DNA of 8,070 nt from Nostoc sp. CHAB 5715 (GTDB taxonomy: Bacteria; Cyanobacteriota; Cyanobacteriia; Cyanobacteriales; Nostocaceae): NCBI RefSeq assembly GCF_020829685.1, contig NZ_JAIVFR010000255.1:1-8070 (forward strand). The letters run 5' to 3'. The notes beneath the pieces were generated by a model. The model searched no databases and was not told where the DNA came from. It saw only the letters and a program-made list of their open reading frames with translations. Both the position numbers and the translations under genes were made by a program. Positions within the stretch are counted from its first letter, which is position 1; each line of letters opens with the position of its first letter. Of the stretch, positions 1-5,806 are shown one piece after another.

Positions 1-119
1 GGCGTCTCCGACAGGAGAAGGAATAAAAGTTGCAGAGAGTTTTTGCGTAAGTCCTGATATATTGACTATTTATATTAACTAATTTACAGCAGTTTTCATG
101 TATTTGAACCACATCTGTT

Positions 120-148
120 GTAGGGGTTTAGCATTGCTAAACCCCTAC
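120..148. repeat. 29-bp palindrome in spacer
   Basis: The arms GTAGGGGTTTAGCA and TGCTAAACCCCTAC are perfectly complementary, 14 bp each, around a single central T. As RNA this would fold into a long stable hairpin. No T-run follows on the plus strand, so it is not a typical intrinsic terminator. The motif resembles the short palindromes scattered between genes in Nostocales; that comparison is from memory and was not searched. It lies about 130 bp upstream of the HAD gene start. Confidence 0.8.
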
Positions 149-186
149 CGCGTGGTCTATTTACCTGAAAATAGCTGTAAGATTGG

Positions 187-221
187 TCATTAGTCATTAG
201 TCATTAGTCATTTGTCATTAG
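187..221. repeat. Heptamer tandem repeat (TCATTAG)5
   Basis: Five head-to-tail units of TCATTAG; the fourth is TCATTTG. The following bases TGATT look like a decayed sixth unit. This is a short tandemly repeated repetitive (STRR) sequence, a class known in heterocystous cyanobacteria. The reverse complement of the same unit recurs as a TAATGAC array at 3021-3062. Confidence 0.9.
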
Positions 222-229
222 TGATTCTT

Positions 230-260
230 CCCACTCCCCACTCCCCACTCCCCACTCCCC
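230..260. repeat. Heptamer tandem repeat (CCCCACT)4
   Basis: About four head-to-tail CCCCACT units plus a trailing CCCC. The array ends 17 bp before the chosen ATG of the HAD hydrolase, so it lies where the leader and ribosome-binding region would be. The same unit recurs at 1976-1999 in the same orientation and at 2942-2990 in reverse complement. Confidence 0.9.
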
Positions 261-277
261 AATTCAATCAAACTTTG

Positions 278-925
278 ATGGAACAACCGAAAGTTATTTT
301 TTTAGATGCTGTGGGTACACTCTTTGATGTCAAAGGTAGTGTGGGCAAAGTTTATAGTCAGATAGCCCAGGAATTTGGCGTTACAGTTTCAGCCGAAACA
401 TTGAATACAGCCTTCATCAAAAGTTTTAAAGCAGCGCCGCCGCCGATATTTCCAGATGCAGAATTGCAAGATATTCCCCAGCGCGAGTTTGATTGGTGGC
501 GGATAATTGCCCTGAACACTTTTGATAGTGCAGGTGTTCTCAAGGAATTTTCTGACTTTTCGGCTTTTTTTAGCGAACTTTACATCCACTTTGGCACTGG
601 CGAACCGTGGTTTGTCTATCCCGATGTTTTACCAGCTTTAATCAACTGGCGGCGGTTGGGAGTTACCTTGGGGGTGCTGTCCAATTTTGATTCTCGGATT
701 TACTCAGTATTGCAAAGTTTGGGATTGAGAGAGTTTTTTTCCTCCGTCACCATTTCTACCCAGGTACGTGCAGCTAAACCCGATCCTCAAATTTTTGCCA
801 TTGCCTTAGACAAACATAAATGTTCCCCAGAGGCAGCATGGCATATTGGCGATAGCATTGTAGAAGACTATCACGGAGCTAAAGCAGCTGGACTCAGAGG
901 CGTTTGGATCAACCGTGGAAAATGA
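278..925 (+). CDS. HAD-IA family hydrolase
   Basis: A 215-residue cytosolic protein of the haloacid dehalogenase superfamily, most likely a small-molecule phosphatase or haloacid-dehalogenase/HDHD3 (REG-2)-like hydrolase; the substrate is not predictable. All four HAD motifs are present: nucleophile D10 in LDAVGTLFD, S135-N136 in GVLSNFDSR, K167 in AAKPDPQIF, and GDS(191-193)xxED(196-197). The usual second Asp of DxD is Val12, a pattern shared with haloacid dehalogenases (DAYGT) and REG-2-like proteins. A TTG-started reading frame extends back to 212, but those 22 residues only translate heptamer repeats, so I chose the ATG at 278, which begins MEQPKVIFLD. No clear Shine-Dalgarno sequence precedes it. 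It converges with the DUF5615 gene 32 bp downstream, with no evident terminator between them. Confidence 0.9.
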   Translation: MEQPKVIFLDAVGTLFDVKGSVGKVYSQIAQEFGVTVSAETLNTAFIKSFKAAPPPIFPDAELQDIPQREFDWWRIIALNTFDSAGVLKEFSDFSAFFSELYIHFGTGEPWFVYPDVLPALINWRRLGVTLGVLSNFDSRIYSVLQSLGLREFFSSVTISTQVRAAKPDPQIFAIALDKHKCSPEAAWHIGDSIVEDYHGAKAAGLRGVWINRGK

Positions 926-957
926 GGGGATACTTTCAATTCAGCAACGCCAAATTT

Positions 958-1317
958 TTAAAGTGGAATCCAATCCAATCTATCAATCCACTCTTCTACC
1001 TCAGTCGCTTCCCAAATCAAATAAATTGTTTCTGCCCAAATACTGAGGTTCCCACTAGAACGCAACCAAACTAGTCCCCAAATATGTCCTCCATCTCCCC
1101 AGTGTTCTTCTAGATGTTCGGGCATACTTTTGCGGTTGTCTGTAACCAATATTCGTTGGGATAATTCCAGGTAGCGCAAGATATCTGGGTCAAGCGTACC
1201 TAATGGCGGTGCTTCGGCATCGCCTACGCGCAGAATATCTATTGCTGGATTGAGGCGCAAAACAGATGTCTTCAGCTTGGGCGACAAATTTTCATCAAGG
1301 AGAAAACGTACCTTCAC
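958..1317 (-). CDS. DUF5615 PIN-like protein (probable toxin)
   Basis: A 119-residue protein matching DUF5615, a PIN-like family that usually occurs as the second gene of a DUF433/DUF5615 pair and is regarded as a toxin-antitoxin nuclease candidate. What is visible: N-terminal FLLDENLSPKL with acidic residues D8 and E9, the GDAEAPPLGTLDPDIL segment, and LVTDNRKSMPEH with D60. These are the positions where PIN-fold proteins carry metal-binding acids. I chose GTG at 1317-1315, which overlaps the upstream DUF433 stop as GTGA; a TTG one codon earlier is possible. The 4-base overlap implies translational coupling to the partner. Nuclease activity is inferred from the family and has not been shown for this protein. 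Confidence 0.85.
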   Translation of the reverse strand: MKVRFLLDENLSPKLKTSVLRLNPAIDILRVGDAEAPPLGTLDPDILRYLELSQRILVTDNRKSMPEHLEEHWGDGGHIWGLVWLRSSGNLSIWAETIYLIWEATEVEEWIDRLDWIPL

Positions 1318-1646
1318 CAAGAGTTTAGCAACTCCTGCTCACGTTGCGCCTTTAATGCTCTTAAACGCTGCATCAAAGGTGAAGGATTAGCTGATGATTC
1401 TTGATAGCGCTGTTCTCGCCACTTTGCTAGCCGCAACATATAAGCATCTATTTCAACACGATTATGCAGATAGTAGGTAAGCGTCGCGTAAATTTTCTCC
1501 AAATTCAGGGAAGGTAATTCCTCTATAATTTGCTCTGGTGAATATCCTTGCAAGTAATATTGAATCACATTATCAATACCAATGCGATGGCCTTTGATAC
1601 GGATATCATCTGGGTCTAAAAACTCAAAATAATCTTCTAGTTGCAT
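1314..1646 (-). CDS. DUF433 domain protein (probable antitoxin)
   Basis: A 110-residue protein with a DUF433 domain at about residues 14-63: DIRIKGHRIGIDNVIQYYLQ, followed by GYSPEQIIEELPSLNLEKIYATLTYY. DUF433 is a small helix-turn-helix-like domain, commonly the first gene of a pair with a DUF5615 PIN-like partner, where it is presumed to be the antitoxin and possibly an autoregulator. The C-terminal 45 residues are charged and rich in R, Q and E, and could wrap the partner. The ATG at 1646 is preceded by TAGGTAG about 7 bp upstream, a plausible Shine-Dalgarno sequence. Its stop overlaps the DUF5615 start. A 12-bp inverted repeat starts 29 bp upstream of the ATG. Confidence 0.85.
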   Translation of the reverse strand: MQLEDYFEFLDPDDIRIKGHRIGIDNVIQYYLQGYSPEQIIEELPSLNLEKIYATLTYYLHNRVEIDAYMLRLAKWREQRYQESSANPSPLMQRLRALKAQREQELLNSW

Positions 1647-1675
1647 TGATCTACCTATATAGGGTCTTTTAGGAT

Positions 1676-1715
1676 TAATTCGTAATTTGTAATTGAGTTT
1701 TATAATTACGAATTA
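1676..1715. promoter_or_regulatory. Inverted repeat upstream of DUF433/DUF5615 operon
   Basis: Perfect 12-bp arms TAATTCGTAATT (1676-1687) and AATTACGAATTA (1704-1715), separated by 16 bp. The element lies 30-69 bp upstream of the DUF433 ATG, where an autoregulatory operator of a toxin-antitoxin operon would sit. The alternative is a dispersed AT-rich repeat, since AATTACGAATT-type repeats are frequent in Nostocales spacers. The repeat is directly visible; the operator role is inference. Confidence 0.45.
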
Positions 1716-1886
1716 TTTTGACATACTTTGTATTTATGTTATGGAGACAATAAACCCTTTCAAGAGCGATCGCTTGATGAATTCCCTAGTCATCGCAAAA
1801 CCTCTGACTCCAAAAACTTCCTATGTTCTACTCAAACGCTGAGGGATAACGGAGATGGGGAAGAGTTAGAACTTGAAATATTAAGT

Positions 1887-1970
1887 TCAAAGACTCATTA
1901 ATCCACCTCAAAGACTCATTAATCCACCTCAAAGACTCATTAATCCACCTCAAAGACTCATTCATCCCCC
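1887..1970. repeat. 21-bp tandem repeat, four copies
   Basis: Four head-to-tail 21-bp units start at 1887, 1908, 1929 and 1950, with core AAAGACTCATTAATCC. The first three are identical; the fourth differs at two positions (A to C in each case) and runs into C-rich sequence. Read on the reverse strand the unit is in frame and gives the heptapeptide NESLRWI repeatedly, but no gene is supported around it. Confidence 0.9.
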
Positions 1971-1975
1971 TTGTC

Positions 1976-1999
1976 CCCCAGTCCCCACTCCCCACTCCC
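1976..1999. repeat. Heptamer tandem repeat (CCCCAST)3
   Basis: Units CCCCAGT, CCCCACT and CCCCACT followed by CCC. It is the same unit and orientation as the array at 230-260. It ends about 77 bp upstream of the Tab2 start codon. Confidence 0.85.
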
Positions 2000-2076
2000 T
2001 TATTCTCCATGCTGCCCCAACACTCGTATGATCAAAATATCAAGAAAACATAACAGCCAGATTTTTACCGCAAAAC

Positions 2077-2937
2077 ATGGGCAGTATTTGGGAAATCGAT
2101 TTTTACTCCCGTCCGATTTTGGACGATAATCAGAAAAAAGTTTGGGAAGTCTTAGTCTGCGAAAGCCCCTTGGATATCAGTACAAAAGTAGATTCTTTGT
2201 TTCGCTATGCTCAATATTGTCCCAGTACCCAGGTAAATTCGGGCTGGTTGCGGACAGCATTGCAGGAAGCTATTAACCAAGCTGGAAAAGCACCAATTAA
2301 AATCCGCTTTTTCCGCCGCCAAATGAACAACATGATTACTAAAGCCTGCCAAGACTTGGGCATTCCCGCCCAGCCTAGCCGCCGTACTTTGGTTCTCAAC
2401 CATTGGTTAGAACAGCGCATGGAGAAAGTGTATCCTCAAGAGGCAGGGTATCAAGGGGGGGCTAATCCCTCAGTCCGCTTGGAAAAACCTTTGCCGCAAC
2501 GTTTACCAGATGCATTGGAAGGACAGCAGTGGGTATTTGTTACCTTAAATGCTGCGGATTTAGCAGAAATGCCAGAGTGGGAAATTGGCTTTGGTGAAGC
2601 TTTCCCCCTAGAGTTGGTGAAAGTTTCACCCGAAGCCCGTATTCCTGGTATATTGATTTTCTCACCGAGAGCGTTGCCTTTGGCAGGCTGGATGTCTGGT
2701 TTGGATTTGGCTTTCTTAAGATTTGATACCAGCGAAGAGGGGAGATTGCTTTTAGAAACTGGTGTAACTGAAAGCTGGATTGTGGCAAATATCAAAAAAC
2801 CTCAACTTTTAGCAGAAGCCAAAGGTTTTGAAGAAGCCAAGCAAAAAGCTAACGGAGTGCATTTTATCGGTGTACAGTCTGATCCAAAAGCACAAGCTTT
2901 TGCTGGTTTTTGGCTGTTGCAAGAGGTGAATCTTTGA
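2077..2937 (+). CDS. Tab2/Atab2-like RNA-binding protein
   Basis: A 286-residue soluble protein of the Tab2/Atab2 family (formerly DUF1092), confined to cyanobacteria, algae and plants. In Chlamydomonas Tab2 binds the psaB mRNA leader and is needed for its translation; Arabidopsis ATAB2 supports photosystem biogenesis. A similar role in photosystem gene expression here is inference. Visible evidence: the N-terminal signature IWEIDFYSRPILDDNQKKVW (residues 4-23), a basic stretch at 80-100 (KIRFFRRQMNNM), a run of PQRLPDALEGQQWVFVTL, and the conserved C-terminus HFIGVQSDPKAQAFAGFWLL. Length is normal for the cyanobacterial members. The ATG is the first in frame after an AT-rich leader without a strong Shine-Dalgarno sequence. 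It appears to be monocistronic, with repeats on both sides. Confidence 0.9.
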   Translation: MGSIWEIDFYSRPILDDNQKKVWEVLVCESPLDISTKVDSLFRYAQYCPSTQVNSGWLRTALQEAINQAGKAPIKIRFFRRQMNNMITKACQDLGIPAQPSRRTLVLNHWLEQRMEKVYPQEAGYQGGANPSVRLEKPLPQRLPDALEGQQWVFVTLNAADLAEMPEWEIGFGEAFPLELVKVSPEARIPGILIFSPRALPLAGWMSGLDLAFLRFDTSEEGRLLLETGVTESWIVANIKKPQLLAEAKGFEEAKQKANGVHFIGVQSDPKAQAFAGFWLLQEVNL

Positions 2938-2941
2938 AAAT

Positions 2942-2990
2942 GGGGAGTGGGGAGTGGGGAGTGGGGATTGGGGATTGGGGATTGGGGAGG
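2942..2990. repeat. Heptamer tandem repeat (GGGGAKT)7
   Basis: Seven units in a row: GGGGAGT three times, GGGGATT three times, then GGGGAGG. The array begins 4 bp after the Tab2 stop codon. The GGGGAGT unit is the reverse complement of the CCCCACT arrays at 230-260 and 1976-1999. The clean switch from GAGT to GATT halfway suggests two separate expansion events. Confidence 0.9.
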
Positions 2991-3020
2991 CAGGGGGAGC
3001 AGGGGAGAAAACTAAGTGAC

Positions 3021-3062
3021 TAATGACTAATGACTAATGACTAATGACTAATGACTAATGAC
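3021..3062. repeat. Heptamer tandem repeat (TAATGAC)6
   Basis: Six perfect head-to-tail units, preceded by a degenerate TAAGTGAC. This is the reverse complement of the TCATTAG array at 187-221. With the G-rich array just before it, it mirrors the compound array upstream of the HAD gene. Confidence 0.9.
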
Positions 3063-3106
3063 TAGTTGAGACATGGCAATGATTTGGGATAATTAACTGC
3101 GTCCAT

Positions 3107-3139
3107 CAGCGTTGATCTGCGGTTCTAAATGACAATTGC
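3107..3139. repeat. Direct repeat, copy A (33 bp)
   Basis: Starts CAGCGTTGATCTGCGGTTC and ends CAATTGC. It matches copy B at 3230-3263 apart from two substitutions and a small difference near the 3' end. It is preceded by CTGCGTCCATCA, which itself recurs at 3171-3182. Confidence 0.75.
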
Positions 3140-3229
3140 CGAAACATGCTGATGATTTTTGGATGGTTATCTGCGTCCATCACGTAGAAAGTTTGATTGT
3201 CGGTTTTTGACGATCGCACTTTTAAGAGA

Positions 3230-3263
3230 CAGCGTTGATATGCGGTTCAAAATCCACAATTGC
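3230..3263. repeat. Direct repeat, copy B (34 bp)
   Basis: Starts CAGCGTTGATATGCGGTTC and ends CAATTGC, 123 bp after copy A. It ends 10 bp before the ATG of the PmbA-like gene and covers the alternative upstream TTG. This is one reason I reject that TTG as the start. Confidence 0.75.
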
Positions 3264-3273
3264 ACTAAGGGTC

Positions 3274-4587
3274 ATGGGTTCTGAAAATTTGTCACAAGAT
3301 ACACTAGCAGAACAGCTGCTGGAACTAGCTATTAAATCTGGAGCAGAAGCTGCTGAGGTGTATCAGTCGCGATCGCTTTCTCGTCCAGTGTTTTTTGAGG
3401 CAAACCGACTCAAACAGCTAGAAACTAACCAATCTGAAGGCACAGCACTACGACTTTGGCGAAACGGGCGTCCGGGACTGACGGTGGCTTACGGTTCTGT
3501 CCTAGCCGAAGTAATGGTGGAAAAAGCTCTGGCTCTAAGTCAACTGAATCTACCAGAAACAGTAGAATTAGGCTTTAACTCTCAGCCTTCCTACCCAGAT
3601 TTAGGGGAAAGTGTGCCGATAGAGGTTTTGGTAGACTGGGGCAAAGAAGCGATCGCACTCATCCGCGATGCCTATCCCGATGTTGTTTGCAATGGTGACT
3701 GGGAATGTGATGTTGAAACTACCAGAATAGTCAACACTAAAGGTTTAGATTGTTACTATACTGATACTACCCTCAATTGCTATATATCAGCTGAATGGGT
3801 GCGTGGTGATGATTTTTTAAGTGTTTCCGATGGCCAAACTAAGCGGGGTGAACTCCACCCGGAAATATTAGCTAACCAAATTTTACAACGGTTAATTTGG
3901 GCCAGAGAAAATGTCTCATCTCCTAATGGTCGCGTCCCGATTTTGTTCACTTCTAAAGCAGCTGATATGCTTTGGGGTACTGTGCAAGAAGCTTTGAATG
4001 GCAAGCGAGTTTTAGAAGTAGCTTCCCCTTGGGCAGAACGTTTAGGTAAGGCAGTAGTTGCACCCAGTCTCACCCTCTATCAAGATCCAGAAGCCGGCCC
4101 TTATAGTTGCCCTTTTGATGATGAAGGCACTCCTACTCAATTTTTAGTATTTATCCAAAACGGAATTTTACAGCATTTTTATGGCGATCGCACCACCGGC
4201 CGCCAACTGGGTACTGACACAACTGGAAATGGTTTTCGCCCTGGTTTAGGTAGCTATCCCACCCCTGGTTTGTTTAATTTTTTGATCCAGCCAGGTTCAG
4301 CATCACTACCAGATTTAATTCAAGAACTGGATGATGGCATAATTGTGGATCAAATGCTGGGTGGTGGCGGCAGTATTTCTGGAGATTTTTCAATCAACGT
4401 TGATTTAGGCTACCGCGTCCAAAATGGTCAAGTAATTGGGCGCATTAAGGATACGATGGTTGCAGGTAATGTCTACACTGCCCTTAAGCAATTGGTTAAA
4501 CTAGGTAATGATGCTGATTGGAATGGTTCTTGTTATACTCCATCTCTAATAGTAGAAGGACTATCCACGACGGGGAGAAATAATTGA
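3274..4587 (+). CDS. TldD/PmbA family protein, PmbA (TldE)-like
   Basis: A 437-residue protein of the TldD/PmbA family. In E. coli TldD and PmbA (TldE) form a heteromeric metalloprotease that acts on microcin B17 precursor and CcdA; TldD carries the zinc-binding HExxxH while PmbA lacks it. This protein has no HExxxH and shows the PmbA-type landmarks: an N-terminal segment EQLLELAIKSGAEAAEVYQS, FDDEGTPTQ at about residues 281-289, then the QNGILQHFYGDRTTGRQLG loop and TTGNGFRPG, ending in the glycine-rich C-terminal domain with GGGGSISGDFSINVDLGYRV. The ATG at 3274 follows AAGGG about 3 bp upstream and is preferred to the TTG at 3235. No tldD partner is in the window, so the catalytic subunit must be elsewhere. 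Substrate in cyanobacteria is unknown. Confidence 0.88.
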   Translation: MGSENLSQDTLAEQLLELAIKSGAEAAEVYQSRSLSRPVFFEANRLKQLETNQSEGTALRLWRNGRPGLTVAYGSVLAEVMVEKALALSQLNLPETVELGFNSQPSYPDLGESVPIEVLVDWGKEAIALIRDAYPDVVCNGDWECDVETTRIVNTKGLDCYYTDTTLNCYISAEWVRGDDFLSVSDGQTKRGELHPEILANQILQRLIWARENVSSPNGRVPILFTSKAADMLWGTVQEALNGKRVLEVASPWAERLGKAVVAPSLTLYQDPEAGPYSCPFDDEGTPTQFLVFIQNGILQHFYGDRTTGRQLGTDTTGNGFRPGLGSYPTPGLFNFLIQPGSASLPDLIQELDDGIIVDQMLGGGGSISGDFSINVDLGYRVQNGQVIGRIKDTMVAGNVYTALKQLVKLGNDADWNGSCYTPSLIVEGLSTTGRNN

Positions 4588-4615
4588 ATTGGGCAAGGGG
4601 CAGGGGGTAGGGGGA

Positions 4616-4738
4616 ATGGAAAAAGAACCAATTAAAAGTCATGAAGACTTAGAAGTATATAAAATGGCGTTTGATACACCTCGAGTCAGTCTAAAAAGTC
4701 AGACTTGCAAATACAGTAAGAGTTTGGAGCTTGTTTAG
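4616..4738 (+). pseudogene. 5' remnant of four-helix-bundle (S23/IVP-type) gene
   Basis: A 40-codon frame starting MEKEPIKSHEDLEVYKMAFD. This matches, from memory, the start of cyanobacterial four-helix-bundle proteins of the 23S rRNA-intervening-sequence family, which run to about 120 residues. Similarity stops at about residue 21 (base 4678); the remaining 19 residues are unrelated and end at TAG. About 80% of the gene is therefore missing. A G-rich leader, AGGGGGTAGGGGGA, precedes the ATG. The family assignment rests on only about 20 residues but the motif is distinctive. Role of the family is unclear; the remnant is unlikely to be functional. Confidence 0.6.
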
Positions 4739-4770
4739 TTCTGTTTTAGCCTTAACAGCCCCAGATCCAT
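4679..4770. other. Junction segment between two truncated genes
   Basis: About 90 bp that belong neither to the four-helix-bundle gene on the left nor clearly to the MFS gene on the right. It contains two AGTCAG direct repeats (4685-4700) and the short inverted pair AGTCT/AGACT. It could be the scar of a deleted insertion element or a deletion joint. No terminal inverted repeat or target duplication could be defined. Confidence 0.4.
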
Positions 4771-5249
4771 GTATTAGACAATCCGGTAAACGCCAACGCA
4801 TTTCCCATCAGTTCACGGCTGACCATATCACTGACAAATGCTTGACGTACAGGTACATCTAAACCCTTCAGAAAACCTAACAATGCACTCAGAGTCAGCA
4901 ATGTCCAAAAATTTGCCCAACCCAAAAATGTGATGACTGTCAGAGTTACAGATATAAAAATACCTATAACCTGAAATAGCAGCAACAGGCGATAGCGGTC
5001 ATAGCGATCGGCTAAAATTCCTGAAATTGGAGCTAGTACAAACACTGGCAATTGTCCAAAAAACCCTGCCAATCCCAACAGCAAAGCCGAATCAGTCAAT
5101 CGATAAATCAGCCAGAGAATCGCTACTTGTGTCATGAAATTGCCCGTCATAGACAAGGCTTGTCCAGCAAAGTAGAGGCGATAATTACGCGATCTAAAGG
5201 CAGGTAGATCAAGATTCAATTTGAATCTAAATTTAGCTAATAATTTCAT
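4752..5249 (-). pseudogene. Truncated MFS transporter (N-terminal part)
   Basis: 165 codons from the N-terminus of a major facilitator superfamily permease of the EntS/MFS_3-like type, normally about 400-430 residues with 12 membrane helices. Visible: a short basic cytosolic start, PAFRSRNYRLYFAGQALSMT, four hydrophobic helices at roughly residues 27-48, 54-75, 88-110 and 112-130, the loop 2-3 signature GILADRYDRYR (77-87), and DVPVRQAFVSDMV (131-143). The recognisable match ends near MGNALA (148-153). The family normally continues toward helix 5, but here the frame runs into GLSNTWIWGC and stops. Eight helices and the whole C-terminal half are missing, so transport function is very unlikely. 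The ATG at 5249 gives a normal family N-terminus. Confidence 0.85.
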
Positions 5250-5399
5250 GAACTAAGTGCAAATTACAAGGGAACAGGAAGAAATGAGGTAACAGTCCTA
5301 TTTCTTCCTACCCCAAAGGTGTTGGTTGAGAAATTCCTCAATCCCCCAAAATCACACTGTTATTAATTCCCGCTTCGCAACTACTGACTCAGGTTTGAC

Positions 5400-5660
5400 C
5401 TAAATCTTATCTAACCCACCACTCAACAGTCGATATTGTTGGTTAGGATCTTGTTGCGGGTAATCCTCGCGTTTGTGCATTCCTCTGGTTTCCTGACGTT
5501 GCAAACCACTGTTGTACATCCAACGAGCAGTAGCAACCATCGCCGCAGCTTCGCGCGATCGCACAATTTGGCTATCATCTAGTGTTTGGCTATTGCGAAT
5601 TTCTCGCCAGAGGTCATCCAGTCGATCCAGGGATGCACTTAAACCTGTACCAGTGCGGAA
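5400..5660 (-). pseudogene. 3' remnant of fumarate reductase-type flavoprotein
   Basis: 86 codons plus TAG, without a usable start codon; an in-frame stop lies at 5694-5696, a dozen codons upstream. The translation contains SASLDRLDDLWREIRNSQ, then REAAAMVATARWMYNSGLQR, QETRGMHKREDYPQQDP and LLSGGLDKI. This is the C-terminal helical domain of the FAD-dependent fumarate reductase/succinate dehydrogenase family (also L-aspartate oxidase and adenylylsulfate reductase alpha), whose ends share the Q/EESRGxHxREDYP pattern. Which member cannot be told from the tail alone. Both the FAD-binding and catalytic domains are absent. A HIP1 octamer inside it (5555-5562) indicates resident cyanobacterial DNA. 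Confidence 0.75.
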
Positions 5661-5724
5661 CTGGTAAATTTTTATAAAAAGTGTACAGCTTTACCTAAGT
5701 TCGTAGCGAATAAACTTAAACTAA

Positions 5725-5776
5725 CTTTGCGTCTCTCTGCGTTAAACTCTGCGCCCCTCTGCGTTTAAATTTAAAC
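5725..5776. repeat. CTCTGCG-type repeats and 14-bp palindrome
   Basis: Four copies of CTYTGCGY start at 5725, 5735, 5747 and 5757 with alternating 10- and 12-bp steps. The last runs into the perfect palindrome GTTTAAATTTAAAC (5763-5776). This resembles the 'ctctgcgtctctgcgtt' spacer repeat frequent in Nostocales genomes, from memory. It lies 31 bp downstream of the stop of the large reverse-strand ORF; there is no evident hairpin plus T-run terminator. Confidence 0.7.
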
Positions 5777-5806
5777 CTTCAGTCTTTTCAGTCTTCCACA
5801 CCTGCT

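Larger units (their letters stand above)
1647..2076. other. 430-bp spacer between divergent operons
   Basis: This stretch separates the leftward DUF433 operon from the rightward Tab2 gene, so it should contain both promoters. It holds the 12-bp inverted repeat, a HIP1 octamer at 1766-1773, the 21-bp tandem repeat and the CCCCACT array. TATGAT at 2027-2032 is a fair -10 candidate for the Tab2 gene, but no convincing -35 accompanies it. I see no supportable gene here. Confidence 0.6.
2938..3273. other. 336-bp repeat-filled spacer
   Basis: The space between the Tab2 and PmbA-like genes is largely repeats: two heptamer arrays, then two imperfect direct-repeat pairs. No gene is supported. The promoter of the PmbA-like gene must lie here; TTGACG at 3207-3212 is a possible -35, but no good -10 is at the right distance. 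Confidence 0.6.

Noticed and set aside
120..148. Intrinsic terminator
   Set aside because: No T-run follows the hairpin on the plus strand, and no gene is seen ending just before it.
212..277. TTG-started 22-residue N-terminal extension of the HAD hydrolase
   Set aside because: It translates only the TCATTAG and CCCCACT repeats; the family N-terminus begins at the ATG at 278.
1200..1230. Possible dispersed repeat in the DUF5615 gene (GGTGCTTCGGCATCGCC)
   Set aside because: It encodes GDAEAPPLG, a conserved part of the DUF5615 family, so it is native coding sequence.
1718..1740. TTGACA as a plus-strand -35 box
   Set aside because: No -10 at proper spacing and no gene follows for over 300 bp.
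1741..1842. Plus-strand 33-codon ORF starting METINPFKSDRL
   Set aside because: No ribosome-binding site, no family resemblance, and it includes a HIP1 octamer in a spacer; chance ORF is the simpler reading.
1828..2010. Reverse-strand 60-codon ORF with repeated NESLRWI
   Set aside because: It is made almost entirely of the 21-bp repeat and a CCCCACT array, with no ribosome-binding site or recognisable domain.
3235..3273. TTG-started 13-residue extension of the PmbA-like protein
   Set aside because: It lies within a duplicated spacer repeat; the ATG at 3274 has AAGGG just upstream and fits the family start.
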